64,000 nt of DNA from Rhizophagus irregularis (GCF_026210795.1 NC_089446.1:2695001-2759000); one strand, 5' to 3'; numbered from the stretch's first letter, positions 23,211-35,935 are shown. Program-made: numbers and translations. The notes: generated by a model not told the origin, from the sequence alone.

Positions 23211-24349
23211 TTTTTAGCTGATTTTAATTAAGTAATCTAAGCAAGCAAATTGAATAAAAACAACTTTACTATACCTGTATTATTATATTAGTATTAATAT
23301 AAATAAATAAAAGAGTAATGTAAAAAATTAAATCTTCCTATAATCCTTATAGAATTTCTTCACTTTTAGTAAAATAGCAAGTTGATTTAATCAGGCTGTA
23401 TTTAAATTGCAAAAGTCATTTAAATCTACTGGATTTTTAGATTATTAAATGTATTTATTTATAAAATACTATATAAAGAGTTAGTATTGAAATGGTATTA
23501 GATAACATATACATGTAGCTAAAACCTCTATGAAGCTGGACAAGGTTTCGGACTTTCAGTAATTTAATTATAATAAATTATTAAAAACTATCCAGAAATC
23601 CATTTGAAACTCCAAAGACTTTATATTATAGTTTCGGCTGGATGTAGAGATTAATTTTTATCATTTTTTAACTTAATTTTGATTTAAAGATGTGGCCGAA
23701 AATCACGTGAAAAGGTTTCGGCTACAAGTATAAGATAACATACTTCAAATTTTACTTTTATACTATTCATCTAATTCCATTAGTAAACTAATAATACTAA
23801 TTTTAACAGATTTTTTGGTGATAAAACTGGAAAAAATGGAAAATACACCAAGTTTCTATCATTTTTACTCCTCAAATATCAACTGATAATAAAGAAGAAG
23901 TCTGCTCTTCAAGTGGCCATTTTGTCAACTATTACTTTATGAAAAGACTTTCATAATACTTCCAAAAAAAATAATACTTTATATAATTAAAATAAAATTA
24001 TTTTTTACAAAGATAAATCTTTTATAATTTAATACTATAAAAAATTGTAAACTATAAGTTTATTTTTTTTAAAAAAAAATGGCTAATTGATATATGTATT
24101 TATAATTATATTTTAATATTTAATACTTAACATTAATATTAAAAGTATTAATTTATTTACTTATTTGAAATTTTGAAAGATTTTTATTATCATATATTAC
24201 AGAATGTATAATGGTTTTACTGTATATTATTATGTTAATTATTAAATTTTTTTTTTTACAGAAGAATAAATAATTAAATAGATGATTCTATAAATTACAT
24301 TAACTAAATATACAAGTATACATTAAAGTTATCAGCAAAATTAATAGAA
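23211..24349. other. AT-rich spacer
   Basis: The flank between the TIR element and the 3' end of the RdRP gene. It contains two short GGTTTCGGMY motifs near 23544 and 23717 that may be relics of another repeat. No gene is seen. Confidence 0.45.
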
Positions 24350-27300
24350 TTAATGAATAATTGCTAATAATATATCCGCCACTACCCATGGAAAACTTAA
24401 TAAAATGTTTTCACCTTGATCTGGATATTCTTCTTGGTTATACGTGACATAATACCAGGCTGAAGCTTTTGCTTTTGTTTCATCATTTATTGGTATGGTC
24501 ACATGTAAACTAAACGGTGTAACATCATCCATATCACCGTCATCATTTGTATCTTGCCCTCCTAGTCCCATTAAGAATTGTTTACGACAATAGTAAATAA
24601 TAAATGATACGGTTCCACTAATCGATTCTCTTATATCTTGGCTCTTCCTACCCTCTACCTGTCTTCCTAATAATTGTGCTGCTATAATTTCAGCTTCAGT
24701 TTTCACTTTGTATTTTTTCATTAAATGTCTAATTTCATTGTTGTAATATTCACGGTAAATCATAGCTTCTTCCACATATTGTTCATATCCGTCAAATAAA
24801 AACTCTTCATTTAAAATTATATTCTCTACATCATAGTTTAACAAAGAAACATTCTCGGATTTGTCAAGATGAATGTTTCGGTACAATTTGCCGAGTATTT
24901 TTTCGGATTTATAAGATTTCTTATGATCTTTTTCCATAAAGTCTGGATATTCTTCAATATTAGGTAAAGTTTCAGTTACTGGAATCCCAGTTTTACTAAA
25001 ATCGACTGCTTTAGAGTGCTATTTATCATAAAGAAATAATAAAATATTAAAAGCGTAATTAGAATTATCTGCAAAAAATGTTATAAAAAAACGTAACTTC
25101 TTACCAAAGCCGCTAAAATTTTACACCCAATAAAGTTAACACCTTCTTCTTCACTATCTGCAAAGGCCACATGAAGATTGCTAATTTGACCAAGTCTATT
25201 ATTAAGCATAAAATCTTTAAAAAATTCGCATATATCAGTGATTTCGACCGGTCTACCCAAAATTTTTTTTTCCGGAGGATCATAATTCATAGGTTCCATG
25301 TTCTCGGTTATTAAAATTCTTTTATCAAAAGAAACGAAAAATTCATCTCCATCTTAAATTATACAATAAAAATATTAAGAGTAATTACAAATTATGAAAA
25401 AATAATAAATTTATGATAATATTTACCTAAATCGCCTCCAGACTATTATATTTAAAAAATAAGTACATGTGAATTATGTAATAATGTAATATTAAAAAAA
25501 AAAATAGTTAAGTAAAATAAACATCACGTACTAGAAGGTTTGGTAGTGGTTTATATCCTTTTTGGCTAAAAACGACACAATTTTTTAAGTGTGACAATTC
25601 AGGAACCTCTACTGCGACAACTTTTCTGAGATCGCCGGGATGCAAACATGGGTTCCTTGTGATAACTGTAAAAATCAAAAAATAAATAAAAATAATCAAT
25701 GCATTGATGTATTATAAATAAGTTAAAAAATTACCAGCTGGGCCTTTCCAGATTTTTTGCTCCCTCTGAATTTTTTCATGAGCTGTATCGAAAGTTTGAT
25801 ACTCGGAAACTATGGTGGATGTTTGAACATAGATTTCATTCTCTTCTAATATACCGGTTTCGTCAATAACGCCGATCAAAAGAAATGAATCAGGTACCAA
25901 AATTCGCGCTTTGCTTCGTAGCAACTTCAGTGTAAAAATACGCTTGCATTCCAAAAAAGCATTCAAAAATAAATCATTCTTCCTCATCAATCCCTAAATT
26001 AAATGAAAAATCTATTATTACATAATATTTGATAAGTTAATTAGAAAATATATTTAATACAAACCGCATTGATCATACTAATAATTGAACGTGTAATATG
26101 AGAACATTCTCGTGTTCCTGTACTACGCTTGACAATTTGACAGGCCTTATCCTCGTTTGTCATCATCAAATTAATATCCGCAAGCATTTCTTCTTGAAGG
26201 GTAATAAACACTTCATCTTTAACACCAAGTGTTGATAACAATAATACTATTTGACGATTCAAGTGCCCGGGCAATGGGCTTTTTACCGTTCTTACGATTT
26301 CTAAATTTAAAGAAGGCGCTTCAAATTTTTTTTGACTAGGGCGTATGTATAAAACGTTACCCTCTTCTTTGAGATTCGGGTCAACAGCTACAACTCCCTA
26401 AAAAAAATATTAAGATTAGACCAAGATATAATTATATATGACCCTTATTTTTCATACCTTACATCCACCTAATCGTATTTGGAAAACCGTAGGGATTTCT
26501 TTATCTTTTGTGTTTTTGGTTCCCCAGTATTCTTTCGCCGCAAGTTCTGCTAAGCCAGGGGATATTTTCCCACATCCGTCACTAAATACCAAATTATTTT
26601 TGTTTAATAAGAAATATATAGATTGAGTTTAACTAATAACAAACATATTACCTAAATTTAAAATCATTCTTTACAATTTCATCAAGTGGTTTAATTTGTT
26701 CGCGATTAAGTTCCAGTACCCCCATCGTGCTTGTGAAGCACTGACCCATACGGGCTGCATATAATGCGGGATTCTCAATTTTTCTATTTAAAAAATGATA
26801 GTTAAAACAATAACTGATAATGTTTGTAATTTATAAAAGCAACAAAAAGAATTTTCACTCACTCAAATTCCCCCATATTAGCTCGAATAAAATTGGCATT
26901 AAAATCACCATTTGAAGCAACGAACCAGCAAGATGTCTCTTTTAACTGAGATGAAGAGAAGGCTAAAAATTCATAATGTCTCCCAGCCAATTTAAATCCT
27001 TTATTTTTAATAGCCATAATTCGCTGTTCGATTATATCGACATCTTCGTCCTTGTTAACAAATAGCCTTTCAAAATTTTCTTCTCTGAAAGTGACTCGCA
27101 AAAAATAATCGATCTTATCCTTGTATAAACGTAATATACGATTCGATGATTCGTAATGAGGTCCATCATAGTAAATATTTGTTGGAGTTATTGTGGCATG
27201 ATTTATCCATGCGCAACGTGAATTATTTATCAAAGAAATCGGCGGATGCCAACTCTTAAAATTCTTTATTACATTTTCAAAAATTGTTATCGGCCGATCT

Positions 27301-28406
27301 TTATGTCTTTCGTCAAAGGGATCCCAATATTTGGTACAGATTTGGTTCAAAGCATGCAAAGCCACATCTTCTTGGTTTTCATTGTGAATAAGTTCACTTA
27401 AACGTTCTCCTAATTTAAATTCTTCGATTTCGTATGGTCTTAATATTCCATATGAAATTAAACTTTCTAGTTTATAACATATATTAAACGGTAATAATTC
27501 GCAAAGAAGTTGAAATTGCTCTTCATATTTTTTTAAATAAACCGGTTTTTCCACGCATCTGATCATAATTTAGGGTATATGTGGAATACCTCTAAATCTA
27601 AATTTATCTAATGTATTACGTAACTCATCAAGATTATCTTTAAATATTAACCTATACACCATACATCTTCCAAAAACTGCTTCTGTCCAATCAACGGTTC
27701 GTATCCACTCAATAATTCGAGGCTGTTTTCTCAAAATCGGTAAAATCCATAATAACTGATTCACTTTTCCTTTACGATAAAGGTATGGCGGTATCTTTAA
27801 AGTTATGTAGATAGATATTTCATCGTCTCTCTGGTCGAGAATAATTCCCCGTGAATTTCCGACTAAAATGCGAAAGGGAATTTTAACACGTCTTAATACG
27901 GAATCTTGATCAGAATCTTTGAACCCTTCCAAAATAAAAGCTTCGTCTGTTTTTGAAAAGTATATCTGAGGCTTTTCATAATCTTCTGGGTATTTCCATT
28001 CACTTGAGAATGTGAAAGGTTGGTTATTATTACTCTTTTTCTTTTTCTTTTTATCAGTTACAGATAGCCAATTTCCGAGTTCCAAACTCGATAAAAAAAA
28101 TTCTTCTTTGATATCACCCGCGTTATCGCTTATTGTTTCGGCTTTTTTTCTGGGTGTGGCAGGATATATATATAAAGGTCTTCCCATGCATATTGGCCGA
28201 ACAAATGCCGCCTTTGCAATGCAGTTTTTCGCATCTTTCTCATTTTCAAAAACTACGTACCCGGAACCAACATTACAATTTTTTCGAGTTTTATGCATCT
28301 TTAGGTCACAATCATTTATGGGTCCATGACCATTAGATAATAAAGCTTCAATCAAAGTATTTTTATCGGCTTCGTACGGAATATTTTTTACGTATACTTT
28401 TGCCAT
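24350..28406 (-). CDS. RNA-dependent RNA polymerase (RNAi type), nine exons, one in-frame stop
   Basis: Exons on the minus strand: 28406-26863, 26783-26652, 26581-26458, 26397-26065, 25993-25735, 25665-25532, 25442-25427, 25352-25105 and 25018-24350. All junctions are GT-AG and all phases agree, giving 1153 codons. Residues about 3-83 form an RRM-like domain (V-Y-V-K-N-I-P, G-Y-V-V-F). Downstream come QDE-1/RDR1-type RdRP blocks: A-A-R-M-G-Q-C-F, S-D-G-C-G-K-I-S, T-R-N-P-C-L-H-P-G-D-L, and the catalytic S-G-G-D-L-D-G-D at codons 843-850. The enzyme copies single-stranded RNA to feed small-RNA silencing. Oddity: codon 279 (27572-27570) is TAA in the otherwise continuous frame, with an ATG two codons later. 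A 31-nt GT-AG excision there would be too short and would shift the frame. It may be a recent pseudogene, a polymorphism, a recoded stop, or a split gene whose downstream part lacks the RRM. Confidence 0.88.
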
Positions 28407-29735
28407 GATAAGTACTAAAATGAGATTATAAATTGTAATATGTAATTATATTTTGTCTTTTTTTGTGGAGTATGGGAACAACAAAATCTTCCCAGTTTTA
28501 TATCAAAAGCAACAAAAGCAACAAAAGCAAAAACTAAAACATTGGTAGTAACACACAATTGGGTTTTGTGATGAATAAATATAGCAATAATTTATCGAAC
28601 AATAACCACATTTCTTTTGTTACTAGAATAGGAAATTTTTTCAAAGTCTTTGTAGCGCAGTTATGACTCATTATTCGCACCACATGATTATTGTATTGTT
28701 TACACGGGATGTGCTTTTGTTCCTACTTTTTGAACTTACATAAGTTTATCAATCTCATGATCAATACTTGAGGAACTCTACCTTTTCAGTTACGATAGTA
28801 GAGAGTAATAGCTCAAAACGAAAGCTACGGTCGATTTTACGAAAATTCTCCATATTCACAGCTTTTAAAACCTCGTTTTATACGAATATAAATTAGCGCT
28901 CGGGAGTCGCTTTCCACAGAAGAAATTGGAGGAATCTGCTGTAATGCCCAACATAATTGTTGAGTAGCCACTTACTGGAAATAACCTCAACCTCATAGAG
29001 TATTGTATGAATAGAAAGTGTGATTCTTCCCTGTATTTTCTGCTTATTTACTTTTACAATATATTGGTAATGAAACAAATCTCTCTCTGCTAGCGGCGCT
29101 TGAAGACGAGGTCTCAATATAAATCCGAAAATAAAAGTATTACGCTCTTACAGTGAGATCCTGATATAACAAAAGGGCACCTACTCCTAGTAATGACTCC
29201 AAATCTAAGAATGGTTTATTTATTATTTTTAATTTCTCCTTTCAGCACAATTGGGGCTACAGATGCAGTGGGTTAAGGGAGAGTTCACTGTCGTAAATCT
29301 TATTTCAGGATCTCCCGTAATCGTAATTTGATGATAAGAACTTGGTACTGGGTCTACATCATGTTATTACAATTGTTGACACTGTATTTTGTGATTACGG
29401 ACAATCATCTGGGTTCTGGGAGTTCTAATTTAAATTCGAGGATAATATTGCAATATGTGTGATGTGAAATCTAAACGAGGTCTGAAGCACCTGGATTTTA
29501 ATTAGCTAAAGGCTGTGAATAATGTGAATTTAATTTTGCACTTCAAATCAGATTATTTATTTGTTGATGTCTATATTTTAGCATTAAATTTTATTTGTAA
29601 TGATAAAAAAATAAAAATACTAATAAAGAAGTGCTATTACTGATATGATGTACTACATTATATAAGCAACTTTTTATTATTTGATTTGATTAATTAACAC
29701 GTGAAGAAAAATTATAATCTAGACGATAGTATATT
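28407..29735. other. Intergenic upstream region of the RdRP gene
   Basis: Holds the presumed RdRP promoter. An ACAAAAGCA-type triple repeat lies near 28505-28530. The rest shows short frames only, and none resembles a protein family. Confidence 0.45.
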
Positions 29736-30364
29736 TCAAACATCTTGTTTCTTTAAGCTACAATATTTCATTCCACATTTTTTACAAGCATAAGCTGAGA
29801 CAAATACACGCACTGAACAAAATTTCCTTAGAGGATATCTAGATGGTTTGGCTGCCACTGTTAAATATGTTTGAACATCTTGAACATCTGGTGGTTTCTC
29901 TGCAATTTTCTAAAAAAAAAACGAAAGATTTTAATTATACATTTGAAATAATTTATTTATATTATCAATATATTCAATGTTACCGATTTATCTAATAAAG
30001 CTTTAAAGCTTCTTTTTGATGTTGATTTTATATGTTGACTTTTAGTTCATTTCGGGTTTCTATCTATAAAATAAATAAATATTAGTAAAAAAAATTAAAT
30101 TTGAATGTTAAAAAAAAAATGATATAATTTACGTTCGTATCAGCTAAATCAGAAACACGACGCAGTTTTGAAATTGTTCCTGTTACAATTTCAAGTTCTG
30201 GTATTTCTTGATAACCAACTCATTCAAGTGAATTTCTATATATTTTCTTCGCGTTGCTTCGTCAATTTCTAATTTTTATAGGGTTATAAAGACATTTTTG
30301 AATGAAAAATTTGAGTAATTAGAATAAGGAAACGAATAAGTACCTTTTGATTCTTTTTTGACAT
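29736..30364 (-). pseudogene. ZNHIT1/Vps71-like (SWR1 complex subunit), decayed
   Basis: Pieces in order on the minus strand: a short start exon at 30364 (M-S-K-K-N-Q-K), then A-T-R-R-K-Y-I-E-I-H-L-N, then L-R-R-V-S-D-L, then S-K-R-S-F-K-A-L-L, and a final exon with S-R-Y-P-L-R-K-F-C-S-V, C-K-K-C-G-M-K-Y-C-S ending at a TGA. The order and motifs match the small HIT-zinc-finger protein ZNHIT1/Vps71, which helps deposit histone H2A.Z. Defects seen: a one-base frame shift after H-L-N-E-L, a stop codon in the S-K-R-S exon, and a zinc finger that keeps the first cysteine but has Arg in place of the paired one and ends early. A functional copy should exist elsewhere in the genome. Confidence 0.6.
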
Positions 30365-30439
30365 TTTTTCGAGATGAAAAATACGGACGCCCTTTTTACT
30401 AATAATCTTTTATTCCACCTTGCTAATAATACCGTGCCA

Positions 30440-31767
30440 ATTGGGCGTTTGTAACATAAAGGCAAATTTAATCGTTCTATATTTAACTACACTTTCTGGT
30501 ATAATTCTTTTACCTTGAAAGATCACAATACAACTATAAGTCCCTCAATTCCTTAGGGAATTTCGTACCACAAACAACCCTAACGTAAGATTTTCCCCAA
30601 CAATTTTATAAATTCTGAATCTGATGCAATATCAGCCAACAAATTCATGGAGATTTATAAAATAAATAGAATTTTTTCAAAGATCCATTATACCCCCTTT
30701 ATTGTCGGGAATTTTTCAGGCTTCTTCATCTTCGGGAGCAAATTCATCAACATACGTACACTCTTATTCTCTTCCCGCGCGTTTGTTAACGTCATCCAGA
30801 TAATCTCACAAGATGTTTTTGTTAAAATATGCAATTCGATCAGTGTAATGAAATAATTTAATATATGAACTTATGCATCAAGTATGATGAAATTATTTTC
30901 AACATATTATGCTTGCTTTTGATTAAAATACAATGTTACCACAGATGATAATTCCATCAAATTCCATTATAACATTTTCTTTTGAATCGGACATTATTTA
31001 TTTTGTTGAAAATTTTAAAGAACCACCCAAATTTTCATAAAGAGCTTTTTTTACTGATTGAAAGTTTTTTTCTCCATTGCTTGGTTGCCTATGAGCCATT
31101 TCCTTTCTGATAAATTCTTAGGACTGATGACGTGATTACTTTTGAAAATTCATTAGAAGTATCAATTGGTTCTAAACCTTTTTCCCTCTACGGCATCAAA
31201 TTCGTTTTGGTTACGCATTGAATATTCTTCAAATCCATCCAATAGTTCCCCTTCGTTATTATATTTTTGTATATAAACCTTCTAATATGACAAGGAAACA
31301 AAATGATGATAAGTAATGAGATCAATGACAAATTTGTATAAATTTGCATAGAAACAATAAAGGTTACATGTCACATTCATGATATGATGTAAAGTCTTAC
31401 CAGTACTGCCAGCATTAGTAGTTTGATTATTAAAGGTGTTTTAGGAGTAAAGTTTCTTAATCCTGGATCAATAATTTCGTCATCTTTTTCTAAAATAGTG
31501 CAGCCAATGGTGACATTGGTAAATAAGATCTTTTTTAATTTGCTTTATAAGATCATTTATATCCTTTCCATTAAAATTAATTTTGGTCACTCGAGAATTG
31601 CCGTATTGCGAGCTTAATGAAATCAGTTGAGCCTTATATTTATCAAGGAATTCCTCTGGTGTTAGATTTATCTCCATTTTTGCCAAATGATCAAGGACAA
31701 CATTTATAGACCAGCTTTCAATGTCTGAATCGTGAAAAAAGAAAGAAATTCCACTTGAATTGTTCAT
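30440..31767 (-). pseudogene. Decayed multi-exon gene with a Walker A-like motif, possibly Crinkler-like
   Basis: Minus-strand frames in several shifts look protein-like. A first piece at 31767-31480 (95 codons) carries N-F-N-G-K-D-I-N-D-L. Next is a segment with G-S-T-G-K-T at 31410-31393, then pieces near 31300-31150, then an M-E-F-D-G-I-I-I-C-G-N segment near 30990-30930, and remains to about 30440. Stops and frame shifts separate them. P-loop plus an E-F-D-G-I type nuclease-like segment recalls Rhizophagus P-loop/REase (Crinkler-related) proteins, but no signal or header motif is visible. The assignment is tentative. The gene is clearly broken. Confidence 0.4.
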
Positions 31768-31799
31768 CTATGAAAAAGTTAGTTACAAAATTAAAATAA

Positions 31800-32245
31800 C
31801 TATGAGGAAACACGGAATTGGCATCGACAAAATGGAATTCTGGAAAAAAGTTTGTCATACGAATCTAAGAGGATTACAATATAAATCGTAATGGGTCCTA
31901 GTAGGCGTGCGATGCCCTCCTTCCAAAGCATTGGCCGTAGGGGTCCATATAAATGGGTGGGTCCATACAGACATAGCATACAGACATAGGAATTCAATAT
32001 AGTTCAGTATACTGGAAAAGAGTATGTCACACGAATCTACTATGAGGATCACAGAAGCAGTGATGGGTTCTAGTAGCCGCCTGGGTTTCGTCACGTGAAG
32101 TTTTTTCAGGGAGAAAAATCGAAAATATTGAAGCTTATAATCTCCGTCACGATTTATGTAGATCATATTCTAGAGTGCAATTCCCTTTTTCCAAGCATTG
32201 TGGTTCCATACAGACGTAGGATATTGTGTAATGCCAGAAAATATG
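31800..32245. repeat. Degenerate direct repeat, two to three copies
   Basis: Two copies (about 31820-31985 and 31995-32085) share GTTTGTCATACGAATCTA / GTATGTCACACGAATCTA, then ATGGGTYCTAGTAG. A third weak copy near 32170-32240 has CCAAGCATTG and CCATACAGACRTAGGA. The first two are about 180 bases apart. The origin is unknown. The frames across it are not protein-like. Confidence 0.5.
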
Positions 32246-33215
32246 TCAAAAAGATACTGAACTTCTGTGGTTGATGAAGTCTCAACATCCTTAACCTTTC
32301 TTCGTTTACTAGAATACTCTAAGTAACCCAAATATCAAAGAAAAATATGAAAATATATCACAAAAAAAACCGGGGAAAATGGAAAATTTTATACGTAAAA
32401 AGTAGAGAAAAAATGGAAAGGTTTATACGTAAAATGGGGAAATTATACGTAAAAAGCAGAGAGTAAGAGAAAAAAATTATATATTATTTTTTTGACAATA
32501 ACTGATTAACAAATCTGAATCTTTCCCGAGTTTATATAGTCTAAGGTGACACAATTTTGAATCACATGATATAAATTGCATTATAAAAATAATGCCCATT
32601 TACCCATTTAAACATTTTGTCTAGTAATGATTTTATCCAAATTTGCTTGTTTTTTTTTTGTTTTTTGGTATTATTATGTAAAAAATAGAATTTTTGAATA
32701 AATTTACATTGTTATCCTATTCTTGTTAATAATTGGTCAGGTATTAATAAAGTTGACAAGATGTACGGCATAAATTACGCGTGAGCAATGTATTGCAAAG
32801 ATATCGAGGGGCGACTAATTTTATAAGATCAAACTTATTTTTGAAATTGACGAACTTAATAATAATATTTAAATGATAAAATTTCACCAAATTATATAAA
32901 TTATACTTTGTTATTATTATAATTATAGGCAAAAATCTATTAATTCATAATATTTAAGTATATTATGAATAATTTTTAATCAGAATTAATCAAATGACTA
33001 ATTATTTGTCATTTAAATAATATAATTAATAAAATTAATGACAAATTATTACAGAATTATAAATTTAATGATTAAGAAAATAATCAAATATTATCATATA
33101 ATCATAAAATTGGATATATAAAAGAGCTGGAAATCAATATTTATTACCTTCTCACTTTCTTATTTTTTATTGCAGTTTAACGAATCCTTTTCTCTTAATA
33201 AAGAACAAAAAAAAA
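32246..33215. other. Intergenic region upstream of the histone gene
   Basis: Contains an A-rich, degenerate repeated stretch GGAAAATT/ATACGTAAAA at about 32370-32460 (three approximate copies) and AT-rich DNA up to the H2A leader. No gene is seen. Confidence 0.45.
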
Positions 33216-33883
33216 ATGTCTACTCGTACTAGAAGTAGTAAAAAAGATACTGGTGGTAAAAGAGATACTGGTGGTAAAAAAGATACTGGTAATAAGAAAA
33301 TTCCTACTAGCAGAAGGGTATTAGTAGAAGAAAAGAAATCAATTACTTCAAGATCTGCAAGAGTATATTTATTTATTAAATGAATTATTTTAAAAAAGTT
33401 TTGATTTTTCTCATATATTTTATTAATAATATATGTTATTAATTTTTTTAGGCTGGCGTTCAATTTCCAGTTGGACGAATTCATCGTTTTCTTCGAAAAG
33501 GAAATTATGCATCTCATATTGGTGCTGGAGCGCCCGTTTTTCTTGCAGCAGCTATTGAATATTTGGTGGCAGAGATAATAGAACTTGCTGGTAATGCTGC
33601 TACGGATAATACAAAAAAAAGAATCAGTCCTCGTCATATTCAGTTGGCTATTCGTAATGATGATGAATTGAATAAATTACTTGAAGATGTTACAATTGCT
33701 CAAGGAGGTGTCTTACCCAATATTCACAAAGTTTTGTTACCACCACAAAAAACAAAAAAGAGTAAGTTTTATAATAAATAATATTTTAGTTTTTATTCTG
33801 ATTAAATTAATTGATGTTAATCTTGATTAATAGGTGAAAAGGACAATCAGCCAGAAGTGGGAGTAGTCGAGAGAAGAAAATAA
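33216..33883 (+). CDS. Histone H2A, divergent variant with long N-terminal tail
   Basis: Three exons: 33216-33362, 33452-33761 and 33834-33883 (GT-AG, phases 0 and 1), encoding 168 residues. Residues from about 50 match the H2A fold: [39 protein letters not shown], and G-G-V-L-P-N-I. The acidic-patch residues (E in IEYL, AEI and IEL, and N-D-D-E) are kept. Oddities: the tail before the fold is about 49 residues and holds three D-T-G-G/N-K repeats, the first loop reads Y-A-S-H-I, and the C-terminus ends VVERRK with no S-Q-E/D phosphorylation motif. It is therefore not the canonical DNA-damage-responsive H2A. It also lacks H2A.Z hallmarks that I can see. The first intron separates tail from fold. 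Confidence 0.9.
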
Positions 33884-34959
33884 TTTTTATGGGGGAGGTT
33901 TTTTTTTTATAATTTGATTATTTAGTAGAAAAATGGAACTAAAATTTAGTAGAAGAATTCGAATAAAAAATCATAGATAATGCATTCAATTACTCCCATA
34001 TTAAATCGTAGTTTTTTTTTTCCTGATATTATGTAATGAATTCTTATTTTCTATAAAATTTGGATGATAATTATAAAAATCCAAGATGTGAATTATTTAG
34101 ATTTTTAATATAAAAAATAAAGTGAAATTTCCGCTATCCGTCAGTCTGATCCGTTAAACGAATCATGGCGATACTAGTAACAATTTATTATGCCTGAATA
34201 AATTATTCCTTTTTGATCCTGTTCTTATATCGGATCTATCGGTTTAATTACATTCGATCGGTGTTAAATATAAAATTAATACTGTACATTTAAAAGTAAT
34301 TACATTATTGAATATTTCAAACTACTTAACGATATCAATCTCTATCAAGAGTAGCTGATTCGAAAGATGAATACTAAAAATACGAACTTTATCACGTGAT
34401 TGCGGATCAACTGTTATAGGTCATTAGATTATAGTGAATGCTTGAATGGCGGTATAAAAGAATAGATTTAAACATGTACTTTATATTCTCTATAATTATC
34501 AATTAAATCTAATCATTATCATGTGTTTATGAATTTCTGTTATCTACCATATCTAGTTCTAAAAAGCATCAATCGAATACTTCCAACTTTCACTAAGCAT
34601 TATTTTTTTTAAATACCGTACTGCACTACAACTGATGCAAAATACCTGCTTAAAGTATTTTGTGTATCAGAATTAGAATTGACGCACTTTCTTGATATTT
34701 ATATTGTATAAAGTCCATTGGTACAATTTCATCACATCATTTATGATTTATAATAAAATCTGTATTAAAAAAAAAACAATATAATATATATATTATTTGC
34801 TAAATTTAAATTTTAAGTCAATATTTTATTATTAAATTTTAGATTGGTACTCGGTAGCAATAATTAAAATACAAGATTATAGCACTACCTATATTATTCA
34901 TTTTATCAATACTTCTGACAAATCAATGCGTTAAATTTACATTAAAGTACCAATATCTG
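33884..34959. other. Intergenic spacer
   Basis: 3' flank of the histone gene and AT-rich DNA. No gene is seen. Confidence 0.45.
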
Positions 34960-35935
34960 TGCTTATTATGATCTCTTTCATATATTTATTAATTATTACT
35001 TTATGACCTTCCGTAATATAATATCCATCTTCGATCGCGAAATAAGATAAAATCCTTTCTTTACAGTTTTCAAAAAATCTCTCAAGACCATCAATTGAAA
35101 TATTTCCAACTTCTACTAATTCTTATATCAGTTAAAGATTCTGGAAAAAAATTTGGTTAAAATATCTAATAACTCAACTACTATATTATTATCATTTATC
35201 ATAAAATCTAAACTAAAAATCTTATATATTTTAATATTAATCTTTACATTAATAAAATCTTCACTCTTCAGGTTTTATAAGATGTGCCAGAATAACTTTT
35301 CAATCTTCGGACAATTATTGGCAATCGCTTTAGTTAACGTTTCTGCACCATCAGCAACTTTATCATTTGTACAAATATCAATATAAGAAATATTTCCTTT
35401 AGTTTTTTTCAATTAACCTTCTTTAAAATATGATAACCCATTGATAGTAAGTGAAAATTATAATATATATCATGAAGTTTATTTATTTAAGTTTAGTTAT
35501 TGTATTGCCTTTTTTTCCAATGCTTTCGCTTAGTTCTCCTAAATGAAGTTCAGTTATTGTATTGCCTTTTTTTCCTAGTTCTTTGTATTTCCATTCTTAT
35601 TAAGGTCGAATTGAGAATCAATTAAGGAAATTAATCCAGGAAACCTTAGATACAACTTTCGATAGTTAATTCACCTTAAACTTTTACATCTCAAATCATC
35701 AAAAGATTTTCTCTCAAAATCATTTTCATAATATCTATAACAACAGATTATTAAAGGTTAAAGGTATTGTTGATGATAAATTTAAATCATTATCTGATAA
35801 AATTTTGTTTGAATTGAATGAAAAAAAAAGTGTGTATTATATATATTCAAAGAGCTTTTTCACTCGATTCTCTCCAAAATATCCCATGAATGTTTTTTCC
35901 ATAAAATTGGAATTAATTGTAATTCGATATGGCGC
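34960..35935 (-). pseudogene. F-box protein pseudogene (paralog of the 12491-13930 gene)
   Basis: The sequence aligns by eye with the F-box gene at 12491-13930. The 3' end matches around 34990-35120 (the segments for the FAI-I motif, the C-R-E-R-I-like stretch and S-L-T-R-I). The 5' end near 35930-35865 encodes I-P-I-L-W-K-K-H-S-W. It is shorter than the intact copy and broken by several frame shifts and stops, so no long frame remains. Confidence 0.65.

Noticed and set aside
28012-28336. Plus-strand frames opposite the RdRP first exon
   Set aside because: Antisense shadows of the RRM-coding exon.
28893-29117. 74-codon minus-strand frame upstream of RdRP
   Set aside because: No family resemblance and no splice continuity with the RdRP gene.
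33167-33637. 156-codon frame antisense to histone H2A
   Set aside because: Shadow of the H2A gene on the other strand, with low-complexity V/L/P repeats from the D-T-G-G-K coding repeats.
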